From Vigna angularis (lineage: Eukaryota; Streptophyta; Magnoliopsida; Fabales; Fabaceae): DNA of 64,000 nt. The position numbers and the translations under genes were made by a program. Below the pieces are notes generated by a model. That model was not told the origin of the DNA. It did no database searches and was given only the letters and a program-made list of their open reading frames with translations. The stretch covers positions 34,503,029 through 34,567,028 of the forward strand of contig NC_068972.1 in assembly GCF_016808095.1 (NCBI RefSeq), read 5' to 3'. Below are positions 23,577 to 34,977 of the stretch, piece by piece (positions within the stretch are counted from its first letter, which is position 1; each line of letters starts with the position of its first letter).

Positions 23577-25602
23577 TGTAACATCCCAATATCTCAAACT
23601 TGATAATTCATAACTGATATATGTTTATACATGTTTTAAGCTTAAATTTCAACTACAAAATTATAACTTGAGTTCTTCTATCTCTCCCTTCCTTGGCACT
23701 GAGTCAGACGACATTCCTTCATCTGCTCCCGTATAACGAATTATACGATCATCGCACATACCCAAACACAAACACAAACAAGTAGGGTGAGCTAACATGC
23801 AACCAATCATTTATGAAACATGCATATTTACTTTGATGCACTCAACAAACCTCATATAATAATTATGTCAGACACACTCATACCATCATACAACAATCGA
23901 ATCTTAGATACTCGTCCATTACTTTGATACACTCGATAGACACTCCTTCCACAATACCCAATAGAAACTCATTCCACAATACCCAATAGACACTTATCCC
24001 GATGATATGTTGATGAGCGATCAACGGGAGGTTCCGCACTTGTGATGCCTTCTTAGTCCTCAACACTATGTCCAAAACCGGCACATAGACCAGGACCTCC
24101 TGCCCTCCATACCATCCACAAGGTTAGTCCTCAACACTATGTCCTAAACCGGCACATAGACCAGGACCCCCTGCCCCTCTCACCACATAATTCATCCTTC
24201 TCTACTTGAGACTGGATGATTATTAGAGTATTAAGATAACCTCCAACTTCATGATCCTCAACATCAACATATACACACATACCATGGCATTACAGTATCT
24301 CTCCGCGAGACTCATACCATGCTCACATTCCTCAACTCATATTATACCCTTACGAAATCTCCTCATAATACTCATATCATGTTCAGATGCATAAATTCAA
24401 ATCCAATATAATAAATTACAATCATCATAGAAATCATACAAAATGAATATATCACAAAATAAATTAACAATACTAAAATATCACCATAAATGGTCACCGG
24501 AGAAAAATCAAATGTTTGATGAATCAAACTCACCATAAACGCCAGTACATATGACTAGTCACAACTTACTGCATTGGACAAGGGCTGCTATATGATCAGG
24601 GATGTACAAACTCCGGTTTTTAAGATTCCTCTATCCTACCATCACAATTATAATTCATAATTTCGTATCTACCACAATAACATGAATTCATCAGACATTT
24701 TCATTCCAACGAGATTTATTGCACAATAGTTTAACAATACTCAATTTGTACAACAAGATTTAAGTTAAAAACATATCGAGTAGACTTTCAGGAAAGAGAG
24801 GTGTGTCACAATGGACAACTTAAGTACCAAGTCTTTCCTTAGCCAAAGTGTTCCTCAACTAGTTTTTAACAAATTTCTTATTTACAGATTCAAAACAACA
24901 ACATATAATATTAACACCGAAATTCAATATAGATAGGTATACAGTAAGCATTAATAGTATTCACACAGAATTTCAAGACATGAATAGTAATAAAACAATA
25001 CTAAATTATAATATAAAAGTTTAGAAAGGTTACCTCCCCTACCTCTATTCCAGACTTCTCTTGCTCCGAATTTGTTTTCCCCGAAAACCCTCCAGAGGCT
25101 CTACTCTTCTTGCAACTAAAAATTTCTTCCTACTCTTTCTTCTCTATTTCTCAAGGTTTCTCACTTGATTCTTGCTCTCTTTGTGCAAAATAGCCTCCCC
25201 CTCATGGCTATTTATAGTCCAAAAATTTTACTATTCATCAATTATTTTAATATTATTTATTATTTTAATATTATTTTATTATATTAATTTCTTAATCACC
25301 ACTTACATAATGGATTCATAATGGATTCCTCAATAATGCTTTCAAATCTGAATGCTTTCTCCATTATCAATATTTTAAATTTTATTTTACTTTTTCATTT
25401 TTATTTTTTTTTTACAAAAAGGTAGAAAAGAGTTTGAACCCATCACCAAACTTTTCTACCAATTAAGCTACCAAAATTTCTTATTTAACTTTCCACATTT
25501 TATCTTATTAACTTATTATATTTTTCATTCACAAAGAAATTTATTACTACTAATAATAAAATTGTTACTATTAAGGTAAATATTTTTCATGGGTGTTATT
25601 GT
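23577..25602 (-). repeat. Ty3-gypsy-like LTR (about 2 kb), probably solo
   Basis: The plus-strand left edge is TGTAACATCC and the right edge is near TTTTCATGGGTGTTATTG, mirroring the TGTAAGACCCATGAAAAATA start of the copy at 45065. By the position of its TATA-like CTATTTATAG (near 25208) the LTR reads on the minus strand. It contains a 67-bp tandem doubling of the phrase around CAACACTATGTCC (24060-24190). It interrupts the duplicated AT-rich block, and no internal retrotransposon genes are attached. Confidence 0.6.
25421..25480 (-). other. tRNA-like A-box/B-box remnant
   Basis: On the minus strand TAGCTTAATTGG (25459-25470) fits a pol III A box and GGTTCAAACTC (25430-25440) fits a B box. 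The spacing between them is short for a tRNA. The piece lies inside the LTR at 23577-25602 and seems absent from the related copy at 45065. A degenerate tRNA-derived repeat is more likely than a working tRNA gene. Confidence 0.35.
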
Positions 25603-25779
25603 GCTAATAAAGATCCATCATGTGAAAGTTTATTCAAAGCCCATAAATAGATTGACATTTCACAAGTTGGGTAACTTTTATTATAGCATTAATTACCCAA
25701 CAATACACATACACTTATTTGAGCATTAGAGAACTTTTTATACGTAACCCCCTGTATAACTCAGGTTCTAGGCATTGCT

Positions 25780-26460
25780 CAGTAAATTGCTGAATAATTT
25801 TGGTGATTGACAAACATAATTAAAGAACTATCTTGGTCTAATGTAAGTATGGTGAACATTTCAATGAGTATGAGTATTTTAAAATATTTCTTATGTAAAA
25901 ACAATCTTGAAAATTGTTTGTAAAGTCATTTCAATTTTGACTTAATCAATTGTGTTAAGTGGTAATCAATAGTTTTGTGTTTAGAAATATAATTAAAAAC
26001 AATTTACTCAATTAATGTTTATAATAAATATACGATAATCTACTAAATGCACAACAAATAAACTTTTATAAAAAAGAATAAGTCAATATGTAAACAATTA
26101 TTTAGAAAGATAGTTTATTAGTTGAGAAAACACAATTTTGAAATATATTATGTTAATAAAAGAATAATTTAATAATAATAATGATAATTGATTATCATTT
26201 TGATTATCATTCATTATTAAATAATATATTCCATTAAAATATTTTTGAAACACTTTTGTGAACACCTTTTTTACAAATCACTAGTTGTTCAAGTTTTGGT
26301 TTATCAAACTTAAATTCATACTTTTCCTATATGCAATACATACATACAATTAATAAATGTAATTCTAATGTATAATAAAAGATCCTTAATGTCATCAAGG
26401 CTTATCATCAAAGTTAAGACTTCAACTCAGTTCATCATTTCTTCCTGTTTTCAACAATCT
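25780..26460. repeat. AT-rich block, part 2 of the duplicated unit (copy A)
   Basis: This stretch is similar to 28440-29070. Both contain TTTTGACTTAAT followed by TAAGTG, then ATTATTTAGAAAGA, TAAACTTAAATTCAT and ATGTCATCAAGGCTTAT or GTGTCATTAAGGCTTAT, in the same order. It continues copy A after the LTR insertion. Confidence 0.6.
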
Positions 26461-26639
26461 CTATTTTTTTCTTATTACATACTCATCATAAAAATATTTT
26501 TAAGACTTCAACTTGCTTGAGCATTTTTTTCTATTTTTAACAAACTCTTTTTTTTTATCATAATAGACTCATCCTATAAACCTCTTCAAGGCTTCAACTT
26601 GATTAAGCATATCTCCCTATTTTCAATAATCTCTCTATT

Positions 26640-27782
26640 CACTAGTGCAACGAAGGGTTATTGCTTCGGTTGTTTTGGGTTTATGATCGCGGTTCCTGAA
26701 CCGAGGTATATACAGGCGAGGCAAAAAGGGGTAATCTTTTTGCCTCGATTCAGAACCGAGGCAATATTTGTGAGTTTTTTGCCTGGGTTGGTTTCGAACC
26801 GAGGCGGTAGATGCCTTTTTTTATTTTTATTTTTTTCAGAAAATGGGGACTTTTGCTTTTCAAAATATTTTCCTTTTCTTTTTTATTTGGGACAACAGAG
26901 GCGGCGACGAAACAGCTAAAGGCGGCAATGAACGGCTGAAGGCGACGATGTACGACTAAAGGCGATGATGAACGACCAAAGATGGTGACGAACAACCGGT
27001 GCCGACGACGTACAGCCAAAGGCGACAACGAACAACGTAGTTTGCGTGAGAGAAGTAGAGACAGTGGCGACGATCGGTGGTGGAGGCAGTGGCAACGACC
27101 AACGGTGGAGGCAGCAACGACGGAGCGAGTTGAGGATGGTGAGTCTGAGGTTAAGTTTGTTTGGTGGGAGTTGAGGATGGTGGTGGTGAGAAGGTTGTGG
27201 AAGGGGAGAATGAAAGGGGAGAATGAAAGGTCTGAAATTTAAAAATCGAAGAAGTTATTACCTCGGTTAAGTAGACAATCGAGGTAATAAGACTCTACTG
27301 CCTCGGTTCTAAAGACAACCGATGCCTAAACCTATCATAAAAAATTCAAAAAAAATTATAAATGGCAAAAAGAAAAACTATAGGCATCGGTTCGCGGTTA
27401 AACCGAGGCATAAAGGCCTTATGACATCGGTTCAAATGGAACCGAGGCACTAAAAGTTAACAAAAGTGATTTGAAACGTTCAGATACATAAGTTGTCAGC
27501 TTTTGGCAGGACATACTGCCTCGGTTCTGCACAGAACCGAGGCAGTAAGCCTATTTTGAAAAAGCTGGCAGGTGAAAAAGCTAATTTACAGAAGGAAAGC
27601 AGAGTTTTTTGCCTCGGTTGGTCAGAGAACCGAGGCAGTATACCCTTTAGGCATCGGTTCTAATTGAACCGCGACATATAGTTTCGCAAAAATTACGAAA
27701 TTGCCACCGTGTTTTGATATGCTTCGGTTTTTTTGAAACCGAAGCGTAATGTGCGAGTTAAAAACCTCTTTTTTTACTAGTG
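26640..27782. mobile_element. Non-autonomous CACTA element (1,143 bp) with dense subterminal palindromes
   Basis: The left end is CACTAGTGCAACG and the right end, reverse complemented, is CACTAGTAAAAAA. Three-base duplications (ATT at 26637-26639 and 27783-27785) flank it, as expected of CACTA elements. Both ends carry repeated GCCTCGGTTC...GAACCGAGGC palindromes; clear pairs lie near 27424-27448, 27521-27546, 27612-27637 and 27722-27745. These resemble the subterminal transposase-binding repeats of En/Spm. The middle has short GC-rich tandem repeats of about 24 bp around GGCGACGA (26900-27030) and no transposase gene. Confidence 0.8.
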
Positions 27783-28069
27783 ATTTTTTTAGTCCTATTT
27801 TTTCCCTTTCTTTTAGTCTAATTAATGTTGTTTGATTAAAATTCTACTATCATAAAAAATGCACATATCTTCTTCTTTGGACATTATAAATAAAAGATGA
27901 CATAGAAAAAGGAAAATTTGGATTTCATTAACATTCAAAAAGCTATTATAACCATGATTTAATATAAAAGCATAAAAATAGTATAAACAAAAACTTTCAT
28001 TAAAGCAACATATAAATAAATAAAAAAAAACAAAGAAACTTATTCAATAAAAAAGACATGCATTTTTCT

Positions 28070-29070
28070 TCATTTTTAGCTATTAACAAATTATTTTTAA
28101 AATATTTTGTTAAACATTTGATAAGATGGTAGATTTTTCATAAAGAAGCAGGAAAGATGGGTGAGGGTAAAGATATTCCACAATCCCTTTTAAACTTGTT
28201 TGAATATCTCAATTCTACATTCAATATAAATCACTCAACCTTACCATAATTATTTAGTATTTACTAATGTTTAAATTACAACTACAACACTATTGTGAAA
28301 TACCTTTTAAACTTGTAAAATCCTATTATAAACACACAAATACAAGGTGAAATAAAATCAACAAAAGAAACAACAAATATATCATTTGTCTATGATAGAT
28401 ACTAGGGATTGAATAAGTTAAGACTTCACCAAAATTGTTGAGTAGACAACTTTTTGAAGTATTTTCTTAATGATTCTCATAAAATGGTTATGTTTGTTAA
28501 GACCTTTCGGTTTTGACTTAATTAATTATGCTAAGTGATAATTCATTATTGTGTTTTTAGTTGCTTTTGGAAATACAATTTGAAAAAATCTAATTGATTA
28601 ACACTTCTCCTAATTGGTTATTTACATAAGCATAACAAAATAATTTATAAAAGATAATCAATTATGTTAAATGATAACTAATTAAACATGCAACCAACAA
28701 CATTTTAGAAAATAGAACAAATAAATATTCCATGGATTATTTAGAAAGAAAATTGATTATTTGTAATGATTTTAAAGTATATTATTTTGACCGAAAAATA
28801 ATTGATTAATATTAATGATAAATCTATTGTTACCTTGATAATTGATTATTACACAGTATAATCAATTAAAATGCTCTTAAAATATTTTGTAAAAACTTTT
28901 AAAACATTTTTGGCAAATCACTTGAGGTTGTATAAGTTTTGCTTTATTAAACTTAAATTCATGCTCATATGCAACATAATTAAAAAATATAATTCTAACC
29001 CATAATATAAGATTTGTAGTGTCATTAAGGCTTATGATCAAATCATCTTTAAGATTTCAACTTATTTGAA
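28070..29070. repeat. AT-rich block, copy B of the duplicated unit
   Basis: This uninterrupted 1-kb unit corresponds to 22900-23420 plus 25780-26460. It shows the original order of the two halves, so copy A was split afterwards by the LTR at 23577-25602. No coding sequence. Confidence 0.55.
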
Positions 29071-30329
29071 CATCTCCCTTTTTTTCACCCAAAACTAAAT
29101 AACAAAACATTTATTATGAAATACCAAATATTAGAAAGACGGATCATTTTCGACAAGTTGTACTAAATGATTAGAAATATAAAAAATATAATCACAATCA
29201 TAAGAGAAAATTTTGTCAACGTAATTATAAATTAAATTATAAAAATCAAAAGTTTTACTTAATAGCCTAAAGGAATTTAGCTCTTTATTACATACAAACA
29301 AGCACAAAAAAAAAACACATAACACTATTCTACCTATATAATTTAAAAATCTAATCTCAAATGGGTAAGATTCTTTTTGTGATTTATCTCACAAGGTTAT
29401 ATTTTATAAATAAAAATAAAGAATTTAAAAAAAAAGTAATGACAATATAAAGTTAATAAAAGACTCAATTTTAATTAGACCCAATCAAAATGTAGATATA
29501 ACCAATTATTGGTGTAATTTCTTCAGCAACCAATTTGTTAATTTAAAACTTTATCCATGAATGAGTTTGAACAACGCCCTGCATCACAAATGACAAGTAA
29601 AAGTCGTCAACAAACACATATACAAAATCAGAGAACACCATTTTTCAAATTGAAAACATCAATAGATTTATTATGAGTACTTCTATTTATATATTATCTG
29701 TTCAGGGCATCTGTAAACAATACCAAATGCATTTTGATTAAAAGCACCCTTTTCACGTTTATATGCACCATTTGACTTCAATGTAGTTAATTTGAATTGG
29801 AATATCATTTTCAGCTATTGGATTTAGGCTTCAAACTAAATATATAAACAATTTACGTGAATAAATATTAATGATATGATGTCATTACAGGAAAATTTAT
29901 TGAATTATTAGGATCCGTAATCAATATGTCTACATTATAAAGAGTCTATAACAATCCTATATTTAAACCTTCATCCCACATAAGGCTTATTGATTTACTT
30001 AACACACATTAAACTTATTATATACTTTAGAGTGAATTTTTTAAGTCAATTTTTGTCATGTTCTCTTAATTTACATCACTAAGTTGTTGTCATACTCCTA
30101 CCTTGTATTTAGATAAGGTATTTAAGAAGGTAATTTATTTTTTCAAAGAATTTGAAATAATTTATGAAAAAAATACGTTTTTTGGATAAATAATTCTAAA
30201 AGAAATTGAAATTCTATAATTTTATAAAGTAATCAAATTACTTAAAATTAAATAGTTCCAAATTTCACTTAAAAAAAAGTAAGAATTCAAAATTTTCATA
30301 TTTTGATATTTATAGTATTTGTAGTTTGG
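29071..30329. other. AT-rich intergenic sequence, nothing recognised
   Basis: Only short spurious frames. No tandem or inverted repeats of note were seen. Confidence 0.5.
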
Positions 30330-31390
30330 TCAGCTTAGGTTCGAGTCAATTCAACTTGACTTTGCTTAGATAAACTTGTTTTGACTTTACTTGAGATTGT
30401 CCCAACTTAGTTTGACATATCCATGTTTCATCATTCCGTCTCAACTTAAACAAAAATGACATGATTTTTCGTAGCCTCACCTGGGTTGAACTCAACTTGA
30501 ATTGTCCCAAACTTAACTTGATCAATTTTGACTCAACATAGGCTTGGCCCAAGTAGTCTCAACATGATCTTACCTCGACTTAGCTTGACCTGGGTTCAGG
30601 TCAACTCAACTTAACATGAGTTCGAGTTGACTCATATCTACTTGGACCTAGGTCAACTCAACCTAACAGGGGCTCAACTTGACTTGAATACTTGAACTTA
30701 ATCAAGCTAGGTCCAACTTGATATTGTTCAAACTAGGACCCACCCAAACCTAGCCCAACTTGACTGAATGTGGGTTAGCCCCGATTCAGATGGATGTGAA
30801 CCCACCCCGACTCAAGTTAACTTAGGCCCACATCGACTCAACTTAATTTGGATATGAGTTGACTTGGCTTGACTAAGCTTGCTTGGGTGGACTTGACTTG
30901 ACCTAGGATCAAGCAAACTCGACTTGACTTAGTCTTGATTGGGTTAGGTTGGACTTTGTTTTGATTGGAATATGATTGACTTGGGCCTAGCCAAACTTGA
31001 CTAAATGTGGGTCAACCCCAACTTGAATGAATGTAGACTCGTCCTAACTCGAGTGAATGTGGCATGCCTCAACTTGACTCAACCTCAACTCATATACACC
31101 TGAATTTGAACCGACTCAACTCATTTATGTTGGATTGACTCACCTTGACCTAAGTCCAAACAAACTTTGTTCAACCTTAATACAACTCAACTCAACATAG
31201 ACCTAAACCAACTCAACTTAACTTGGATATAAGCCAACTCAACACAATCAGAATATGAGTCTACTTGGTCAAACTAGACCTACATTAAATTAAGTCAACC
31301 TGAGTTCATATCAACTTGGCTTGACTCTTAATTAAATTGATTTGGTTTAACTTTACATAAGCCTAACATAATGTTATCTTACTTGAATCG
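30330..31390. repeat. Degenerate TTGACT/AACTCAA minisatellite-like array (about 1 kb)
   Basis: The stretch is built from many variants of CAACTTGACTTGG, GGTCAACTCAACTTAAC and CTCGACTTGACTTAG on both strands, less AT-rich than its flanks. The repeat length is irregular and no coding frame persists. A related but distinct array is at 46650-47280. Confidence 0.75.
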
Positions 31391-32536
31391 ATCTAACATT
31401 TAATAATTTGAAAATAATTTTGTTTGAAGTAAATTGAGAAAATTTTATAAATATAAAATAAAATATTGAAAAACTTGATAAACTTGATAAAGAAATATAT
31501 AACATACATGAATATCAACATGAATATTATTTAATTTTTAACAATTATTTAATATTTAAATAATTTTTTCAATTTATAGTAAACTAAATACTTTAACCAA
31601 ACAATAAAATTAAAATTCACTAAATTTAAATAACACTATCCAAAATAAACATTTAAAATGAGATTAATTCAATTTTAATATACATATATAAATGCCTTAA
31701 AATTATAAAATTATCCGTCCAAAATTGAATTGAATTAAAAATGTTTCCTATATAAGGTCTTCTCATATGCACTCACATTAAATTAAAAGGGCTTTTTGTG
31801 ACTTAAAATGCATTACTTGTATTCACTCTTCGATGTCCTCTTTTGACTATTACTTCTTCTTAGATCATCATTAGTTTCTTGAAAGTGTAAACAATAATCT
31901 ACTGAATTCATGTTCTTAAGCTATTGGTGAAGCTTAATAGACAATTTTATTTAGAGTTTTATATTTATCATTTTAGTCCTCTTTTTAACAGACCAATCAT
32001 GCATGTCATGAATAATATTATCTTATGAACAAATTGAATATATTAAAATTAATTGTCCATAAAAAAGTTATTTCCCACCTTCTTCATTCACAAACAGCTA
32101 ATATTCTTAGAAATTGTATGTCTCCCAAAGTGGTTCAAAATTATCATTCTAAACTTGACATGCCTCATAATTCACATGCAAGCCAGCTTGCGTTTATGTT
32201 GGCACAAACGTGCAATATTTTTTTTTTCTTTATTCTCAAGATCTATAATAATTTCTTTTGTTGTTTGTTCTTTCTTTCTTGATATTGTTAATATAAAAGA
32301 ATATGATTTAGAAAATATGACTATGACCCTTGAAGAAAAAAAAAATAATGATCAATCATTCTAATCGTACATAGGTCAACAATCACGTTATCAAGCAAAT
32401 GCCAAAAATCTACATGGATTATTTTAATTAAATATTATTCACCAAATATTTTTCTTTATTATTAAAAGTTAGATAAGATATATGGGAAAAATTAATATCA
32501 AAATATTATAATTGAATTTATAATAAAAAAGTCAAT
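31391..32536. other. AT-rich intergenic sequence, nothing recognised
   Basis: No motif-bearing frame. A chance frame at 32025-32364 ends in low-complexity sequence and has no recognisable domain. Confidence 0.5.
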
Positions 32537-32545
32537 TAAAATTAT
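32537..32545. repeat. 9-bp target-site duplication of the large MULE, left copy
   Basis: TAAAATTAT, matching TAAAATTAC at 37489-37497 at eight of nine bases. Confidence 0.8.
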
Positions 32546-32827
32546 GGTTTAATACCTCTTTTGGTCCCTCGAAAGGAGGCAAATGTTCAATTGCGTCCTA
32601 CGTTTTTTTTGAAGTTCAATGTGTTCCCGACTTATGAAAAAAATTGCAATTAAGTCCTTTTTGGTAACGGCGTTCATTTTTTAGCGGGCCAGCTAACAGG
32701 GTGGACTGAAGTTTGCAACGTGTCTGGGGAAGGTTAATACGTGGCTGTGTGAGGGTAATACGTGGTTGTGTAAGGGTAAACGTGTGTATATTATTGTGGT
32801 TAATAAATCAGAGGTTAGGGTTTGGGT
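32546..32827 (+). repeat. Left terminal inverted repeat of the large MULE
   Basis: Reverse complementary to 37212-37488 with scattered mismatches. The innermost shared phrase is TTAATAAATCAGAGG followed by TTAGGGTTTG. In Mutator elements the TIR holds both the transposase-binding site and the promoter of the adjacent gene. Confidence 0.85.
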
Positions 32828-33659
32828 TGCAGAGAAATTACGATTTGGGGATTTATCATTGTGGAGGAAGTGTCTTGAAATAAGGGTGTTCTTGAAGCTG
32901 AAATCTGCACAGTGAATTGGAAACCGCAAATCAGGTTAGGGTTTATGTTTGATAATTTTATGAAATGTAGTTGTTGTATATGTTATCACTGTCGTCGCTT
33001 TATTGGGGGTTTAAGTAGGGGTGAAAAGTTGTCTTCTTTTGATGGTTGATAGTGGTCCCATAGATATTAGTTTAACTAAAATTAGTGGTCCCCGTTTGCA
33101 TTTGCAGGGTTCGGGTAGGGATGTGTAATGACATGTTTCAGGTTGTGGTCCATCACAGTGAGACCTTGATCAAAGAAGTCCCCTTTAAGTATATGGGCGT
33201 GGAGATAGTTTATTGGGACGTAGATCCCGATAAATGGTGTTATTTTGGAGTATTAGGTTCACTTAAAGATCTGGGTTACATGGAAGTAAAAGAATTATAT
33301 TACAATACCCAACATGTTTTACATAAGCTTGATGATGATAAAGGAGCTATGAACATGATGAAGGTGGCTAATTATTTGGGGAAAGTGAACCTCTATGTTG
33401 TGCATGGGGTGGACGAACCAGCTATTGTAGGAAATGATGAGAATGAGATTTTGTACCTATGTGAAGGTCCTGCAGAGAGTGGTGAGGGTAGTGGCGTTGG
33501 AGGAGAAGCACATGTTCAGGGTGATGATGACAGAATTGGGGACGTAGTGGAGGGTGTAGTGGAGGTTGAGAATGATGATGCAGTGGATGTTGAGAATGAA
33601 GATGTTTGGGAGGATGACAAGGAGGATGTTGAGAATGAAGATGTTGAGGTTGCAGTGGA

Positions 33660-33970
33660 GGTTCAAAATGAGGATAGAGTTGAGTTTGAAAGTGAAGAAG
33701 TAGTGGAAGTGGATAATGTGGATGAAGTTGAGGTTGAAAGTGATGAATTAGTGGAAGTGGACATTGAGGATGGAGGGGAGGTTGAAAGTGAAGAAGAATT
33801 GGAAGTGGACATTGAGGATGAAGGGGAGGTTGAAAGTGAAGAAGAATTGGAAGTGGACATTGAGGATGGATGGGAGGTTCATAGTGAAGAATAATTGGAA
33901 GTGGACATTGAAGATGGATGGGAGGTTCATAGTGAAGAAGAATTGGAAGTGGAAGTGGACAGTGATGATG
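33660..33970 (+). repeat. 48-bp coding tandem repeat in the acidic region of the transposase gene
   Basis: Five to six units encode variants of LEVDIEDGGEVESEEE. One unit carries a GAA-to-TAA change giving the stop at 33892. The array also produces long but meaningless antisense frames. Confidence 0.85.
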
Positions 33971-34951
33971 AACCAGGAATGGATGATCTGAGTGGTGATG
34001 AATACGTGGATGCAGACAATCATCAAGAAACCCAACAACAATGTAGGGGTTTGTCAGACGATGATTGGGAGTCTGATATGCTTGTAACTCCTGAAAACAG
34101 TACAAGTGAGGAGGATGACAACGAGGATAGAGTATCTGTGGGTCGTTTCTCAAAATATGCAAAACAGTGGTAGATTACAAGTGGGAAGTGGGCACCATTT
34201 TTAGTGGGAAGGAAGACTTTAAGGATGCTATTAGAAGGTATGCTGTTCATGCTGGGAGGGATCTAAAATTTGTCAAGAATGATAACCGTAGGGTGAGAGT
34301 GAGGTGCATGGGTGCCCAAGGTAAGTGCCCATGGGTAGCTTACTGCGGGTACTTGCCATCACGCAAAATTTGGCAATTAAGGAAGATAATTGATACTCAC
34401 GGTTGTAGTAGGCAACTTAACATCAAACTAATGAATGCTAAGTGGTTGAGTCAGGAAATAGATAGGTCTTTAGTTGACAATCCTAATTTAAGGGTGAATG
34501 ATATTCGTACTAAAGCATTAAGAAAATGGAATTCAAATGTGTCAATATCCAAGGCACGGAGGGCAAAGTTAATTGCCACAAGACAGGTTGAAGGAGATTT
34601 CAAAGAACAGTATAAAAGGATATACGACTATGGACATGAGCTGTTGAGGTGTAACCCAGGTTCAACAGTGCAGATTAAAGTTGAGTCTCATAATGGTGAC
34701 CCAATCTTCCAAAGAATGTATGTTTGTCTCAAAGCTTGTAAAGATAGTTTCATAAGTTGTAGGCCCATTATATGTTTAAACAGATGTTTTTTGAAAGGTT
34801 ATTACAAGGGGGAGCTGCTCACTGCTGTTGGTAGGGACCCAAACGATCAAATGCTACCCCTTGCCTATGCAGTAGTAGAAGTGGAGAACAAAGACATCTG
34901 GACATGGTTTTTGCAATTATTAATTCAAGACCTCGGGGGTAGTCAAGTATG

Positions 34952-34977
34952 TGGTGGGTGCACGTGGTGGGTGCACG
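34952..34977 (+). repeat. 13-bp tandem duplication disrupting the transposase core
   Basis: TGGTGGGTGCACG occurs twice in a row. Thirteen is not a multiple of three, so it shifts the frame just before the region expected to hold the second catalytic Asp. Confidence 0.9.

Noticed and set aside
26599..26919. A 106-codon frame at the left end of the CACTA element
   Set aside because: It crosses the element's boundary at 26640 and reads through subterminal repeats; no domain.
33422..34162. A 246-codon antisense frame rich in Pro, His and Leu
   Set aside because: It is the mirror of the acidic coding repeat in the transposase gene; the repeats keep several frames open and there is no domain or start context.
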